NCBI GenBank assembly: GCA_900770185.1
Contig: CAAGJM010000005.1
Location: forward strand, 1 to 64,000
DNA length: 64,000 bases
Reading direction: 5' to 3'
Source of the DNA: Clostridia bacterium
Lineage (GTDB): Bacteria; Bacillota; Clostridia; Christensenellales; Borkfalkiaceae
The position numbers and the translations under genes were made by a program. Positions 26,035 to 35,597 of this stretch are shown here, piece after piece. The notes under the pieces are model-generated. The model was not told where the DNA came from. It did no database searches and saw nothing but the letters and a program-made list of their open reading frames with translations. How positions within the stretch are numbered: the stretch's first letter is position 1; each line of letters begins with the position of its first letter.

Positions 26035-27399
26035 TTACACCATTTGTTCGGGGTGGAAAACCTTATCGAACTCTTCTTCCGTTAAAAACCCGAGTTCTAC
26101 GCACGCTTTTTTAAGGCTGATGTTTTCCTTATAAGCCTTTTTAGCTGTCTTTGCCGCGTTTTCGTAACCGATATAGGGGTTAAGCGCGGTAACGAGCATA
26201 AGCGAGTTGTGAAGGTTATGCTCCATTTTGTCTTTGTTTGCGGTTATGCCGGATACGCAGTGGTCGTTAAACGACTTGATGCCGTCCGCAAGAAGCCTTG
26301 CCGATTGCAAAAAGTTGTAAATTATAACGGGCATAAACACGTTAAGTTCGAAGTTCCCCTGCGAAGCCGCCATGCCGACCGCCGTATCGTTGCCGATAAC
26401 CTGAACCGCAACCATGGTCATAGATTCGCACTGGGTGGGGTTCACCTTGCCGGGCATAATGGAGCTTCCCGGTTCGTTTTCGGGGATATGTATTTCGCCT
26501 AAGCCGCAGCGGGGGCCCGAAGCGAGCCAGCGCACGTCGTTAGCTATCTTCATAAGGTCGCACGCTAAAGCTTTAAGCGCGCCGTGAGCGAATACAAGTT
26601 CGTCTTTCGCGGTTAAGCTGTGGAATTTGTTTTCCGCGGTGACGAATTTTTTACCCGTTATTTTGCTGACTTCTTCCGCAACGCCCTCGGCAAACCCTTT
26701 GGGCGCGTTAAGCCCCGTGCCTACCGCCGTGCCGCCGAGCGCGAGTTCTTTTAAACCTTTAAGGGAAAGTTCAAGCATCCCTTTGGTCTTTTCTATCATT
26801 GCGCGCCAGCCGCTTATTTCCTGCGAAAAACTGATGGGGACGGCGTCCTGCAAGTGCGTTCTGCCGCTCTTTACTATCCCCTCGTTTTCCTTTTCAAGGC
26901 GTTTGAAAGTTTCTATAAGCGTATTCATCGACGGGAAGAGTTTATCCTCTATCGCGATGACCGCCGCAATGTGCATTGCCGTGGGGAAGGTGTCGTTAGA
27001 GCTTTGACTCTTGTTGATATCGTCGTTGGGGTGCAAAAGTTTTTTGCCCGCAATCTCGTTGCCGCGGTTAGCGATAACTTCGTTCGCGTTCATGTTCGAT
27101 TGCGTGCCCGAACCCGTCTGCCATACGACGAGCGGGAAGTTGTCGTTCAAACTTCCCGATATAACTTCTTCGCAAGCCTTTTCTATCGCGCTCAATTTTT
27201 CGTCGTCGATTTTGCCGAGTTTGCGGTTAGCCCTTGCCGCCGCCATCTTCAATATTCCGAAAGCGTGGGTTATTTCGCGCGGCATTATCTCGCCGCCGAT
27301 TTTAAAGTTTTCGTAACTTCTTTGGGTTTGCGCCGCCCAGTATTTGTCCGCGGGGACTTTCATTTCGCCCATCGTGTCTTTTTCTATGCGATATTCCAT
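26035..27399 (-). CDS. fumC: Class II fumarate hydratase
   Basis: This 454-residue protein is a FumC-type fumarase: [13 protein letters not shown] in the first third and the signature [15 protein letters not shown] in the last third. It interconverts malate and fumarate without an iron-sulfur cluster. It lies 10 bp upstream of hdrB and begins the tight leftward run that ends with frdA. It therefore supplies the substrate of the reductase encoded downstream. A class II aspartase is less likely in this context. Confidence 0.92.
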   Translation of the reverse strand: MEYRIEKDTMGEMKVPADKYWAAQTQRSYENFKIGGEIMPREITHAFGILKMAAARANRKLGKIDDEKLSAIEKACEEVISGSLNDNFPLVVWQTGSGTQSNMNANEVIANRGNEIAGKKLLHPNDDINKSQSSNDTFPTAMHIAAVIAIEDKLFPSMNTLIETFKRLEKENEGIVKSGRTHLQDAVPISFSQEISGWRAMIEKTKGMLELSLKGLKELALGGTAVGTGLNAPKGFAEGVAEEVSKITGKKFVTAENKFHSLTAKDELVFAHGALKALACDLMKIANDVRWLASGPRCGLGEIHIPENEPGSSIMPGKVNPTQCESMTMVAVQVIGNDTAVGMAASQGNFELNVFMPVIIYNFLQSARLLADGIKSFNDHCVSGITANKDKMEHNLHNSLMLVTALNPYIGYENAAKTAKKAYKENISLKKACVELGFLTEEEFDKVFHPEQMV

Positions 27400-27507
27400 A
27401 AGCCGTAGTCCTTTTTGTTGGTTTTTATTTCCGCTATAAGGTTTTAAAGCCGCCGTTTAAAAGTCGCTGCCTTTATAGGCGATTTCGTTTCCGTTTTTAG
27501 CGGGCAA

Positions 27508-27541
27508 AACCGTAAAGGCGATTTTCGCCTTTACGGTGGAA
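27508..27541 (-). terminator. Terminator-like hairpin after mdh
   Basis: The perfect stem CCGTAAAGGCGA / TCGCCTTTACGG with an AAA-type loop is followed, reading leftward, by TTTTGCC. The U-tract is short, so some read-through to fumC is possible. No clear fumC promoter was found in 27,400-27,507. Confidence 0.65.
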
Positions 27542-27641
27542 AGTTTCAGTCGATTTTTGTCGAACGGGTTTATATGCGAACGGCGAACGGTTTCACGCGC
27601 TACCGCAAAGCAAACGCCGCCGCCAAAAACTATAAACGCGA

Positions 27642-28592
27642 TTATTTATTGCAGTTCACTTGCGCGATAACGGCTTTCATCGCTTCCGCGCTCGCCTTGA
27701 ACTTAGCCGTTTCTTCATCGGTTAATGCGGGGGTTAAGGTCGCCTTAACGCCGTTTATGCCGATAATTGCGGGGATGCTTAAGCAAACGTCGCTTTCGCC
27801 GTACTCGCCGTTAAGCATGACTGAAACGCAAAGAACGTTGTCCGCACCGCTTAAAATGCACTTACAAATGTATGCGACAGCCGCCGCAACGCCGTTGTAG
27901 GTCGCGCCCTTTCTCGAAATGATTACGCCGCCCGATTTTCTTACGAAGTCGATAATCTCGTCTTCGGTGTAATCTTCGGGCAAATCGTCGCCGCGCATAG
28001 CCTTTTTGTATTCGCTTGCGTTTACGCCGCCGATTCTCACCAAGCTCCACGGAATGAACGAAGTGTCGCCGTGTTCGCCGAATACGTTCGCGTCTATCTG
28101 AGCGGGGTTGACTTTATAAATTTCCGCTAAACGAGCGCGAAGCCTTGCCGTATCGAGGCTGGTGCCCGAGCCGATAATTCTGTTCTGCGGTATGCCCGAA
28201 ACTTTGTGGAAAGTATAGGCTAAAATATCGACGGGGTTTGCGACCATAACGTATAACGCGTCGGGGCAAACTTTGCTGATAGCGGGGGCAATGCTCTTTA
28301 TTATGTTGACGTTTATCTGAGCAAGGTCGATACGCGACTGACCGGGCTTTCTCGCAACGCCCGAAGTGATGACGACGATGTCGCTCCCCTTAGCGTCTTC
28401 ATATTCGCCCGCGTAAACTTTGCAAGGGTTAAGGAAGGGGGTAGCCTGATAAATATCCATCGCTTCGCCGAGAGCCTTTTCTTTGTTTACGTCGATGAAA
28501 ACAACTTCGGAAGCAATGCCTTCCGCAACCAGCAGGTAGCCGATAGAAGAACCTACCGCGCCTGCGCCGATAACCGTAATTTTCTTATTCAT
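27642..28592 (-). CDS. mdh: Malate dehydrogenase of the lactate-dehydrogenase-like family
   Basis: This 316-residue protein has the NAD-binding GAGAVGSS motif, NPVDILAYT, the catalytic EHGDT and the SGTSLDTARLR segment of the LDH/MDH superfamily. At the substrate-choosing position the loop reads ARKPGQSR: arginine stands where lactate dehydrogenases have glutamine (NQKPGETR), the change known to turn LDH into MDH. With fumarase and fumarate reductase downstream, oxaloacetate reduction to malate is the best call. Upstream lie a promoter and a Rex operator, so NADH/NAD+ control is likely. The leader is long, about 520 nt, because repeats have accumulated in it. Confidence 0.85.
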   Translation of the reverse strand: MNKKITVIGAGAVGSSIGYLLVAEGIASEVVFIDVNKEKALGEAMDIYQATPFLNPCKVYAGEYEDAKGSDIVVITSGVARKPGQSRIDLAQINVNIIKSIAPAISKVCPDALYVMVANPVDILAYTFHKVSGIPQNRIIGSGTSLDTARLRARLAEIYKVNPAQIDANVFGEHGDTSFIPWSLVRIGGVNASEYKKAMRGDDLPEDYTEDEIIDFVRKSGGVIISRKGATYNGVAAAVAYICKCILSGADNVLCVSVMLNGEYGESDVCLSIPAIIGINGVKATLTPALTDEETAKFKASAEAMKAVIAQVNCNK

Positions 28593-28686
28593 AATAATTC
28601 TCCTTTTTATGTAGATTAAAATTTATTCAGTTGGTAGTGGCAGCCGTCGGCTGCTTTTTGCGAGCCGCCCTTATTTAACCACCGCG

Positions 28687-29040
28687 TTCGTTTCCACGAG
28701 ATATTTCGCTTACGCTCAATATGACACTACTCTCGTCATGTTGGCGCAGCGAGTTAAAAACTTTGCTCGCAAGAAGTTTTTAACACCAGCAAGTATAAGG
28801 CGATTGCATTTGTTTTTACAAATGTGAAAACGACAGTTTTACGCGTCAGCGTTAATCGCCGAATAGCGGAGCGTAAGCGCAGTCGAAACATCCAGCCGTA
28901 AGGCGCATTATACATTAAAATGCGGCGTTCCGCCTAGACCCTTCGACAAGCTCAGGGTGACGGGATAATTGTCATTCTGAGCCGTAGGCGAAGAATCCCC
29001 GCGGAAGCGGCAACCGTCGCTTGCTTTTTGTAAGTCCGCC
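28687..29040. repeat. R2 modular repeat inside the mdh leader
   Basis: A block of R2 from 28,735 to 28,964 matches 49,801-50,175 and, inverted, 54,178-54,420. It contains a hairpin GTTAAAAACTT...AAGTTTTTAAC, a GGCGATT...AATCGCC stem and ends with CCCTTCGACAAGCTCAGGG. Flanking modules (ACGAGATATTTCGCT, GTCATTCTGAGCCGTAGG) complete the stretch. No gene is seen. Confidence 0.8.
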
Positions 29041-29052
29041 CTTTAATAACGA

Positions 29053-29070
29053 TTGTTAAAAATTTAACAA
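29053..29070. promoter_or_regulatory. Rex operator
   Basis: TTGTTAAAAATTTAACAA is a perfect match to the clostridial Rex operator TTGTTAANNNNTTAACAA. It lies about 45-60 bp downstream of the predicted transcription start of mdh, a position where bound repressor would block elongation. The rex gene itself is at 51,749-52,417. Confidence 0.8.
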
Positions 29071-29121
29071 ACTTTCCTAAAAAAACAAGCGCAAACTGCA
29101 CTTCTCGCTTTCGTTACCGAC

Positions 29122-29150
29122 ATTTTACCACATAAATAAAATAAATACAA
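29122..29150 (-). promoter_or_regulatory. Promoter of mdh
   Basis: Read leftward: -35 TTGTAT (29,150-29,145), 17-nt AT-rich spacer, -10 TAAAAT (29,127-29,122). No other good promoter is visible between here and the mdh start. Confidence 0.6.
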
Positions 29151-29394
29151 GCAATTTTCAATAAAATTAAATATTAGTGATTAGCGGGTAGAAATCGTAG
29201 GGGTTATGCCGCAATATCCCGCCTTTACCGTCATTCCGAACGCGGTGAAGAATCTCCGCGGAAGCGGCAGCCGACGGCTGCTTTTTGCGAGCCGCCCTTA
29301 TTTAACCGCCGCGTTCGTTTCCACGAGATATTTCGCTTGCGCTCAATATGACACACATTGTCATTCTGAACGCAGTGAAAAACGACAAAGCGTA

Positions 29395-29882
29395 AGAAGC
29401 GGCGATAAACCCAAAACCGCTAACTCATACCTAATTGCGACGGGGAGGCGCAATTGGTTATGAGTAGAATTTTTGCGGAATGAAAATTGCATTTTGGCAA
29501 GGCAATTGCCCGAAACCGTACTTCCCGTACGGTGAGCGGTGAGCCGAGCGGGGACTGAACCCCGTCAAGCCTTAAAGCCGTCTTTTTTGCCCGTTTCGGC
29601 AAATCTTTGCTTGAAGTATTTGTATACTTCTCGCGCAAACCTTTGCTAAAACCGTCTAAAAAATACGGCTTTGAGGTGCCTTGCATTTTAACGGCGATAA
29701 ATTTAGGAAAATCAAGGCAAACGAACGCAGCAATACTAACTCATATTGCAAGCGGGCTTAACGCCGATTTAACAAATTTTGCGCCGCTAAAACTTAATGC
29801 GGTTCAGCCACCGTTCGGCTAACACAGCCATAAATCGTATTTTAAGCCGCAAAAAACTACGACATAATCAATTGAGCCGACT
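29395..29882. repeat. R1 element, long composite copy abutting pyk
   Basis: The ends form an imperfect inverted repeat: CAATTGGTTATGAGTAG near 29,451 and, inverted, CAATTGATTATGTCGTAG near 29,860-29,875. The internal 29,663-29,870 part equals the repeat at bases 1-200. A half-element fragment lies just before it (29,395-29,436). The right terminus overlaps the pyk stop codon. The stretch 29,120-29,395 also holds scattered R2-type modules. Confidence 0.75.
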
Positions 29883-31290
29883 AAATAGTCACCACTTTTA
29901 TCGTGTCGGTCTGACCCGAAATGCCGGCAACGCCGCCGGTTATGACGAGACGGTCGCCGCTTTTTAAGCCTAAAACTTCAACGCCGATGCGGCGCGCTTC
30001 GCGGAAGAGTTCGTCGGTCGTATCGTGCATGCCGCACATGGCGGGGATAACGCCCCAGGAAAGCGCGAGTTTGCGCCAACTTTTTAAACTGTACGTAACG
30101 CCGATTATAGGCACGGGGGAGCGAAAGCGCGATATCATGCGAGCGGTCACACCCGATATGGTGCAGGCGACTATGCCTTTCGCGCCGATATCGAGCGCCA
30201 TGCAACAAGTCGCGTGAGAGATTGCGTCAAGCAGGTCTTTAATCTTAAAATCGGTGTTGTAAAAACGCTTGGAGTAGTGTATGCTCTGCTCCGTTTGCTC
30301 GGCGATTTTAGCCATTGCCGCAACCGCTTCGACGGGGTACTTGCCCATTGCCGTTTCGCCCGAAAGCATAATCGCGCTCGAACCGTCGTAAACGGCGTTA
30401 GCGACGTCGGATATCTCGGCGCGGGTGGGGCGCACGTTATATATCATAGATTCAAGCATTTCGGTTGCGGTGATAACCCTTTTGCCGTTTAAGCGGCATT
30501 TGGTGATGAGTTGTTTTTGCACGGCGGGGAGAGTTTCGTAAGGAATTTCCACCCCCAAATCTCCGCGGGCAATCATAATTCCGTCGCAACGCTCGCAAAT
30601 TTCGTCAATGTTTTTAATACCGCTGTCGTTTTCGATTTTTGCGATTATATCTATATTTTTTGCGCCGAGTTCGCGCAGATAGGTTTTAACGTCGATTAAG
30701 TCCTGCTTGCACGACACGAACGAACACGCTATAAAATCGATATCGTTGCGCACGCCGAAAGCGATGTCCTTTTTGTCTTGTTCGCTAAGGTACGGAATTT
30801 TAAGGTGCTTTTGCGGGAAACTCATGCTCTTTCTGTCGCTCAACTCTCCGCCGCTTACGACTTTGCAAATAACGTCTTTATCGACGACCTTTTCGACCGT
30901 AAGCACCACTAATCCGTTGTTTATAAGCACCTTATCGCCCGCGCCCAACTCTTGATACAAGTTTTTGTACGAAACGGAAACGCCCGACTCGTCACCCGGA
31001 ACGTCGGCGTTATAAAGGATGAAGTTTTCCCCTGCCTTTAATGAGATTTTGCCGTTTTTATACGTTCCCGTCCTAAATTCGGGACCTTTAGTATCGAGCA
31101 TTATCGCAACGGGGATATTTAATTCGTCGCGCACTTCTTTAATAAGGTTGATTTTTTGAAGCTGCTCTTCGTGCGTGCCGTGCGAGAAGTTAAGACGGGC
31201 TACGTTCATGCCCGCTTCGCACATTTTTTTGAGCGTTTCTTTGTTTGATGAACTCGGACCTATGGTGCATATTATTTTGGTTTTTTTCAT
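29881..31290 (-). CDS. pyk: Pyruvate kinase
   Basis: This 469-residue protein begins KKTKIICTIGPSS and has the catalytic segment IDIIAKIENDSGIKNIDEI and the K+/Mg2+-site ARGDLGVEI. The length is the short type, without the extra C-terminal PEP-utilising domain of some Bacillota. It makes pyruvate and ATP from PEP in the cytosol. The last codon and stop (TAG) touch the terminal repeat of an R1 element. A small RNA with its own terminator lies 130 bp upstream. Confidence 0.96.
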   Translation of the reverse strand: MKKTKIICTIGPSSSNKETLKKMCEAGMNVARLNFSHGTHEEQLQKINLIKEVRDELNIPVAIMLDTKGPEFRTGTYKNGKISLKAGENFILYNADVPGDESGVSVSYKNLYQELGAGDKVLINNGLVVLTVEKVVDKDVICKVVSGGELSDRKSMSFPQKHLKIPYLSEQDKKDIAFGVRNDIDFIACSFVSCKQDLIDVKTYLRELGAKNIDIIAKIENDSGIKNIDEICERCDGIMIARGDLGVEIPYETLPAVQKQLITKCRLNGKRVITATEMLESMIYNVRPTRAEISDVANAVYDGSSAIMLSGETAMGKYPVEAVAAMAKIAEQTEQSIHYSKRFYNTDFKIKDLLDAISHATCCMALDIGAKGIVACTISGVTARMISRFRSPVPIIGVTYSLKSWRKLALSWGVIPAMCGMHDTTDELFREARRIGVEVLGLKSGDRLVITGGVAGISGQTDTIKVVTI

Positions 31291-31422
31291 ATTGCGTTCC
31301 TTTGATATATATAAATAGTGATTAGATACGGCGGGAGCAAGCCCCTGCCCTACGTTAAGTTTACGGGTTATGATAAAGTCCGCGCGCTATTCTATCACGG
31401 CAAAAACAAAAATCGGGCAAAG

Positions 31423-31575
31423 AAAAAAGAACCCGTTCGGGTTCTGTCTCGCAAAGCGGAAAAAAACCGCCCCGCCAACGCCTTGAAAACAAGGCTTTAA
31501 ATAATAGGATTGCTAAGACCCTATGACAGACTCCACCATTAAATTGTGCTTGACAAACCTATAAAAATTCGTCGC
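31423..31575 (-). ncRNA. Unidentified structured small RNA (about 150 nt)
   Basis: A good promoter (31,580-31,609) is followed by about 150 nt with no reading frame and then a strong terminator AGAACCCG-AA-CGGGTTCT plus a T-run (31,423-31,447). Within it, TCTGTC pairs with GACAGA and encloses three hairpins: ATAGG...CCTAT, GCCTTG-TTTT-CAAGGC and GGGGCGG...CCGCTTT. This could be a housekeeping RNA, or a riboswitch/attenuator for pyk. I do not recognise it as 6S, SRP, tmRNA or RNase P RNA. Confidence 0.55.
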
Positions 31576-31579
31576 CTAC

Positions 31580-31609
31580 ATATTAACAAAACGCATAGCC
31601 TTTTGTCAA
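31580..31609 (-). promoter_or_regulatory. Promoter of the small RNA upstream of pyk
   Basis: Read leftward: perfect -35 TTGACA (31,609-31,604), 18-nt spacer, -10 TAATAT (31,585-31,580). Confidence 0.7.
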
Positions 31610-31629
31610 CGATATGCACCATAAAAAAC

Positions 31630-31664
31630 AAAAAACGGCTTGCGAATCAAGCCGTTATTTTTAA
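31630..31664 (-). terminator. Terminator of the V-ATPase operon
   Basis: The stem AACGGCTTG / CAAGCCGTT, read leftward, is followed by TTTTTGTTTTTTAT. It lies 170 bp after ntpD, with an R1 element in between. Confidence 0.78.
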
Positions 31665-31674
31665 AGAATGAGCG

Positions 31675-31831
31675 TTGCGCTATGAATTAGATTTTTTAAT
31701 ACTAAAAAACCCGTTTAGACAAGGCAAACGCCCGAAGTCGTACTTGCCCGTACGGCAAGCGGTGTTTAACAAAGTATAAACGGGAAATTTTAGTTAAAAA
31801 ATCAACGATATAACGCAAAAGCGACGACAAT
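31675..31831. repeat. R1 palindromic element after ntpD
   Basis: About 155 bp. The core CAAGGCAAACGCCCGAAG...GTACTTGCCCGTAC...CAAGCGGTGTTTAAC folds into a hairpin, and the ends GATTTTTTAATAC and GTTAAAAAATCAACG pair. The right end reads GCGACGACAAT, next to the ntpD stop codon. Confidence 0.75.
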
Positions 31832-32461
31832 CTAATCACTGTTTATAAACGTTTTAACTTTCATAAGCCTTGTGGTTGCGCTGCGCTCGTTTTCGTCGAG
31901 TTTCTGGCGAATGTACTTAATCGTTTCGTTAAGTTCGGGAATCATAACGTATTCGAGCGCGTTTACTCTGCGCTTGTTGCGTTCGATTTCTATCGCAAGC
32001 ATTTCCGCCGCCTTTTCCACTTCCGCCAACTTTAAAAGTTTAAGGGTTAAGTCCGCCGCCATTTTGGTAGTGTAGTCCATTTCGCTCGTCACGGTCGAAA
32101 AAGCGTACGGATATCCGCCGCCCGACGTTTCGACGCCGACCTCCATTTCCGGCACTTCGACGCTCATAACGTTTTTGACGCCCGTTTTTACCGTGACGGT
32201 TTTAGTGGGAAGCGAAAACGCCGTTTCGATTTCTTCGACGGAAATTAAACTTCTCGCCTTAGAAAATTCTTGCAAAACTGCGGCGGTATCCGCGTCCGTC
32301 TCGTCGCGCAAACGCTTGTTTTCGCGTATCAAAACGGAAAACCTGCGCACCATCTCGTCGGACTTGTCTTTTAATAATTTGTGTCCCCTCTCCGCCGTTT
32401 TGAGCCTTGCTTTCAGCCGTTTAAGCTCCATACGGGTGGGGTTTACGTTCATTCTTGCCAT
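31832..32461 (-). CDS. ntpD: V-type ATP synthase subunit D
   Basis: This 209-residue central-stalk subunit starts RMNVNPTRMELKRLKARLKTAERGHKLLKDKSDE, the standard D-subunit opening, and has long N- and C-terminal helices forming the rotor coiled coil. It is the last gene of the operon and its start touches the ntpB stop codon. After its TAG stop begins an R1 repeat. Confidence 0.95.
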   Translation of the reverse strand: MARMNVNPTRMELKRLKARLKTAERGHKLLKDKSDEMVRRFSVLIRENKRLRDETDADTAAVLQEFSKARSLISVEEIETAFSLPTKTVTVKTGVKNVMSVEVPEMEVGVETSGGGYPYAFSTVTSEMDYTTKMAADLTLKLLKLAEVEKAAEMLAIEIERNKRRVNALEYVMIPELNETIKYIRQKLDENERSATTRLMKVKTFINSD

Positions 32462-33841
32462 TTACTTACCTTCTTTCGGTAAATATTTTTCTATATAGAC
32501 TTCTTTTATTCGTTTAAGTTCCGATACGGGTAAAAGCGACAATAATTTCCAGCCGATATCGAGCGTTTCTTCGATTTTGCGGGAAGCGGCGAAGCCTTGC
32601 GAAACGTAGACTTTTTCAAACTTTTCGGCAAACGTTGCGTAAAGCTTGTCGGTGGGGGTCAAAGCCGCGTCGCCGAGTATGGCGGAAAGTTCTTTGCACT
32701 CTTTGCCGCGCGCGTACGCCGCGAAAAGCTGGTTCATCGTATCGGCGTGGTCTTCGCGCGTTTTACCGTTCCCGATACCTTTATCTTTAAGACGGGAAAG
32801 CGACGGCAATACGTCGATAGGCGGGGTTATGCCGCGCTTATAAAGTTCGCGCGACAATATAATTTGCCCTTCGGTAATATACCCCGTCAAGTCCGGAATG
32901 GGGTGGGTTTTATCGTCTTCGGGCATCGTGAGAACGGGGATTTGGGTTATAGAGCCCGCTTTCCCTTTAATTCTGCCCGCGCGCTCGTATAAAGAGGCAA
33001 GGTCGGTGTATAAGTACCCCGGATATCCGCGGCGACCGGGAACCTCCTTTCTTGCGGCGGAAACTTCGCGAAGCGCCTCGGCGTAGTTCGTTATATCCGT
33101 CATTATGACAAGGACGTGCATACCGCACTCGAACGCCAGATACTCCGCGCAGGTAAGAGCCATGCGCGGGGTTGCGATACGCTCGATTGCGGGGTCGCTT
33201 GCTAAGTTGGTGAACAAAACCGTGCGCTCTATCGCGCCCGTTTTTCTGAAATCTTCGATGAAAAATTCCGCTTCTTCGTAGGTTATGCCGATTGCGGCGA
33301 ATACGACGGCGAACTTCGCGTCGCTGTTTTTAACCTTTGCCTGCCTTGCGATTTGCGCCGCAAGTTCGGCATGCGGAAGCCCGCTCATACTGAACACGGG
33401 GAGTTTCTGCCCCCTGACGAGGGTGTTTAAGCCGTCGATTGCGGATATGCCCGTTTCGATAAATTCGTTGGGATAGTCCCTTGCGGCGGGGTTAATAGGC
33501 TCGCCGTTTATATTCATTCTCTTTTTGGGAATAACGGGCGCGCCGCCGTCTTTCGGATTACCCATGCCGTCGAAGACCCTGCCGAGCATATCTTCGCTTA
33601 CGGCAAGCTCTAAGCCCCTGCCTAAAAAGCGGGCGGTGGCGGTGGATATTTTTAACCCCTGCGTGTTCTCGAAAAGCTGAACGACGGCTTTATCGTCCTT
33701 TACTTCAAGCACTTTGCCGCGGCGGATTTCGCCGTTTTCCTGCTTGATTTCGACGAGTTCGTCGTACTTTACCCCTTCTACCCCTTCAACGAACATTAAA
33801 GGCCCGACTATATCGCGAATGGTGTTATATTCTTTATACAT
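32462..33841 (-). CDS. ntpB: V-type ATP synthase subunit B
   Basis: This 459-residue non-catalytic hexamer subunit has [20 protein letters not shown] where catalytic subunits have a P-loop, and the nearby [22 protein letters not shown] segment. The length is typical. It overlaps the end of ntpA by 8 bp. Confidence 0.97.
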   Translation of the reverse strand: MYKEYNTIRDIVGPLMFVEGVEGVKYDELVEIKQENGEIRRGKVLEVKDDKAVVQLFENTQGLKISTATARFLGRGLELAVSEDMLGRVFDGMGNPKDGGAPVIPKKRMNINGEPINPAARDYPNEFIETGISAIDGLNTLVRGQKLPVFSMSGLPHAELAAQIARQAKVKNSDAKFAVVFAAIGITYEEAEFFIEDFRKTGAIERTVLFTNLASDPAIERIATPRMALTCAEYLAFECGMHVLVIMTDITNYAEALREVSAARKEVPGRRGYPGYLYTDLASLYERAGRIKGKAGSITQIPVLTMPEDDKTHPIPDLTGYITEGQIILSRELYKRGITPPIDVLPSLSRLKDKGIGNGKTREDHADTMNQLFAAYARGKECKELSAILGDAALTPTDKLYATFAEKFEKVYVSQGFAASRKIEETLDIGWKLLSLLPVSELKRIKEVYIEKYLPKEGK

Positions 33842-35597
33842 TGTCGCTCTCCTTTATAAGACCTTTAAGTTGCTTGTTGATAAGACCGAGAGCCTCGTCA
33901 AGTTCGGATAAATTCTTTTCTTCAACGTATTTCGCCCTGCCGATTTTGTCTTTTGCGGGTATACTTAAAACGTCGTTTAAGTCGGCGTAACCGTCGATTG
34001 CGGCGTTCGCGCCGTCGTAGTAAGCGCGTATGAGTTTAAGCATTTTGTACTGCTTTAACAGGGAGGTATAAGTGTCCGTTTCGTGGAAGGCGTTCTGGTG
34101 CAGATAGTCTTCTCTTATAATCTTAGCCGTTTCCATGGTAACGCGGTCTTTATACGAAAGCGCGTCCATACCGACCAAGCGAACTATCTCGTCAAGGCTC
34201 GCTTCTTCCTGTAAAATTTCGGCTATAAACGCCCTTAAATCCGTAAAATCGGGCGCGACGTTATCTTTAAACCATTCCGCCATTCTGTCGGCGTAAAGAG
34301 AATAGCTCGTAAGCCAGTCTATCGCAGGGAAGTGTCGTTTATACGCAAGCGACGCCGATAACCCCCAGAAAACTTTGACTATGCGCAAAGTCGCCTGCGA
34401 GACGGGTTCGCTTAAATCTCCGCCCGGCGGGGAAACCGCGCCTATCGCCGTGACAGACCCCGTAATATCTTGAGAACCTAAAACCTTAACTATGCCCGCG
34501 CGCTCGTAAAATTCCGCTAAGCGGGAAGCAAGATAAGCGGGATAGCCTTCGTCGCCCGGCATTTCTTCGAGGCGCCCGGACATTTCCCTTAACGCTTCCG
34601 CCCAGCGCGACGAACTGTCCGCCATTATCGCTACGTTATATCCCATATCGCGGAAGTACTCGGCAATGGTGATGCCCGTGTATATCGACGCTTCGCGCGC
34701 CGCGACGGGCATATCCGAAGTGTTCGCGATAAGCACCGTCCTTTTCATAAGCGGCTCACCCGTTTTCGGGTCTTTAAGCGCGGGGAATTCGTTCAGAACG
34801 TCCGTCATTTCGTTGCCGCGTTCGCCGCAACCGACGTAAACTATAATTTCCGCGTCCGCCCATTTAGCGAGTTGGTGCTGAACGACGGTTTTACCCGATC
34901 CGAACGGGCCCGGCACCGCCGCGCAACCGCCTTTTGCAATCGGGAAGAGCGTGTCTATAACCCTTTGCCCCGTGACCATGGGCATTTTAGGGGTTAATTT
35001 ATTTTTATACGGGCGCGCTTTACGGACGGGCCACTTTTGAAGCATGCAAACTTCCTTTTCGCCCGAGTCCGTCGCTATAACCGCGACCGTTTCTTCTATG
35101 GTAAACTCGCCCGCGGTTATCTTTTTTATTTCGCCCGCAACGCCGTACGGCACCATAATTTTATGCTTGACGGAAGGCGTTTCCTGCACGTACCCCAAAG
35201 CGTCGCCCGCGACGACTTTATCGCCGACTTTTTTAAGCGGCTTAAAATCCCACTTTTTATCGCGGCTTAAACTTTTAACCTCTATACCGCGGGTAATTCT
35301 GTCGCCGTATTTTTCCACTATTTTTTCAAGCGGGCGCTGTATGCCGTCGTAAATTCCTTCGATAATGCCGGGGGCAAGTTCGACGGACAAAGGCATATCG
35401 GTAGATATAACTTCGTCGCCGACGCCTAAGCCCGCAGTTTCTTCGTAAACCTGAACGGAAGCCTTGTCGCCCCTTAACTCTATAATTTCGCCGATAAGTT
35501 TTTGCTTGCCTACCCTTACGACGTCGTAAACCTTAGCGTCCGCCATGTTCTCCGCTACGATAAGGGGACCCGAAACTTTTATAATTCTGCCTTGCAT
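33834..35597 (-). CDS. ntpA: V-type ATP synthase catalytic subunit A
   Basis: This 587-residue catalytic subunit has the Walker A motif [11 protein letters not shown], the [12 protein letters not shown] segment, [20 protein letters not shown] and the non-homologous insertion typical of V/A-type A subunits. The length is normal. It drives ATP hydrolysis or synthesis in the V1 head. It begins directly after the F-subunit gene. Confidence 0.98.
   Translation of the reverse strand: MQGRIIKVSGPLIVAENMADAKVYDVVRVGKQKLIGEIIELRGDKASVQVYEETAGLGVGDEVISTDMPLSVELAPGIIEGIYDGIQRPLEKIVEKYGDRITRGIEVKSLSRDKKWDFKPLKKVGDKVVAGDALGYVQETPSVKHKIMVPYGVAGEIKKITAGEFTIEETVAVIATDSGEKEVCMLQKWPVRKARPYKNKLTPKMPMVTGQRVIDTLFPIAKGGCAAVPGPFGSGKTVVQHQLAKWADAEIIVYVGCGERGNEMTDVLNEFPALKDPKTGEPLMKRTVLIANTSDMPVAAREASIYTGITIAEYFRDMGYNVAIMADSSSRWAEALREMSGRLEEMPGDEGYPAYLASRLAEFYERAGIVKVLGSQDITGSVTAIGAVSPPGGDLSEPVSQATLRIVKVFWGLSASLAYKRHFPAIDWLTSYSLYADRMAEWFKDNVAPDFTDLRAFIAEILQEEASLDEIVRLVGMDALSYKDRVTMETAKIIREDYLHQNAFHETDTYTSLLKQYKMLKLIRAYYDGANAAIDGYADLNDVLSIPAKDKIGRAKYVEEKNLSELDEALGLINKQLKGLIKESDNV

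Noticed and set aside
27642..28592. Lactate dehydrogenase
   Set aside because: The specificity residue is Arg and the neighbours are fumarase and fumarate reductase.
31423..31575. 6S RNA, SRP RNA, tmRNA or RNase P RNA
   Set aside because: None of the conserved core sequences I know was seen, and the branched fold is unlike the 6S rod. A covariance search could overturn this.
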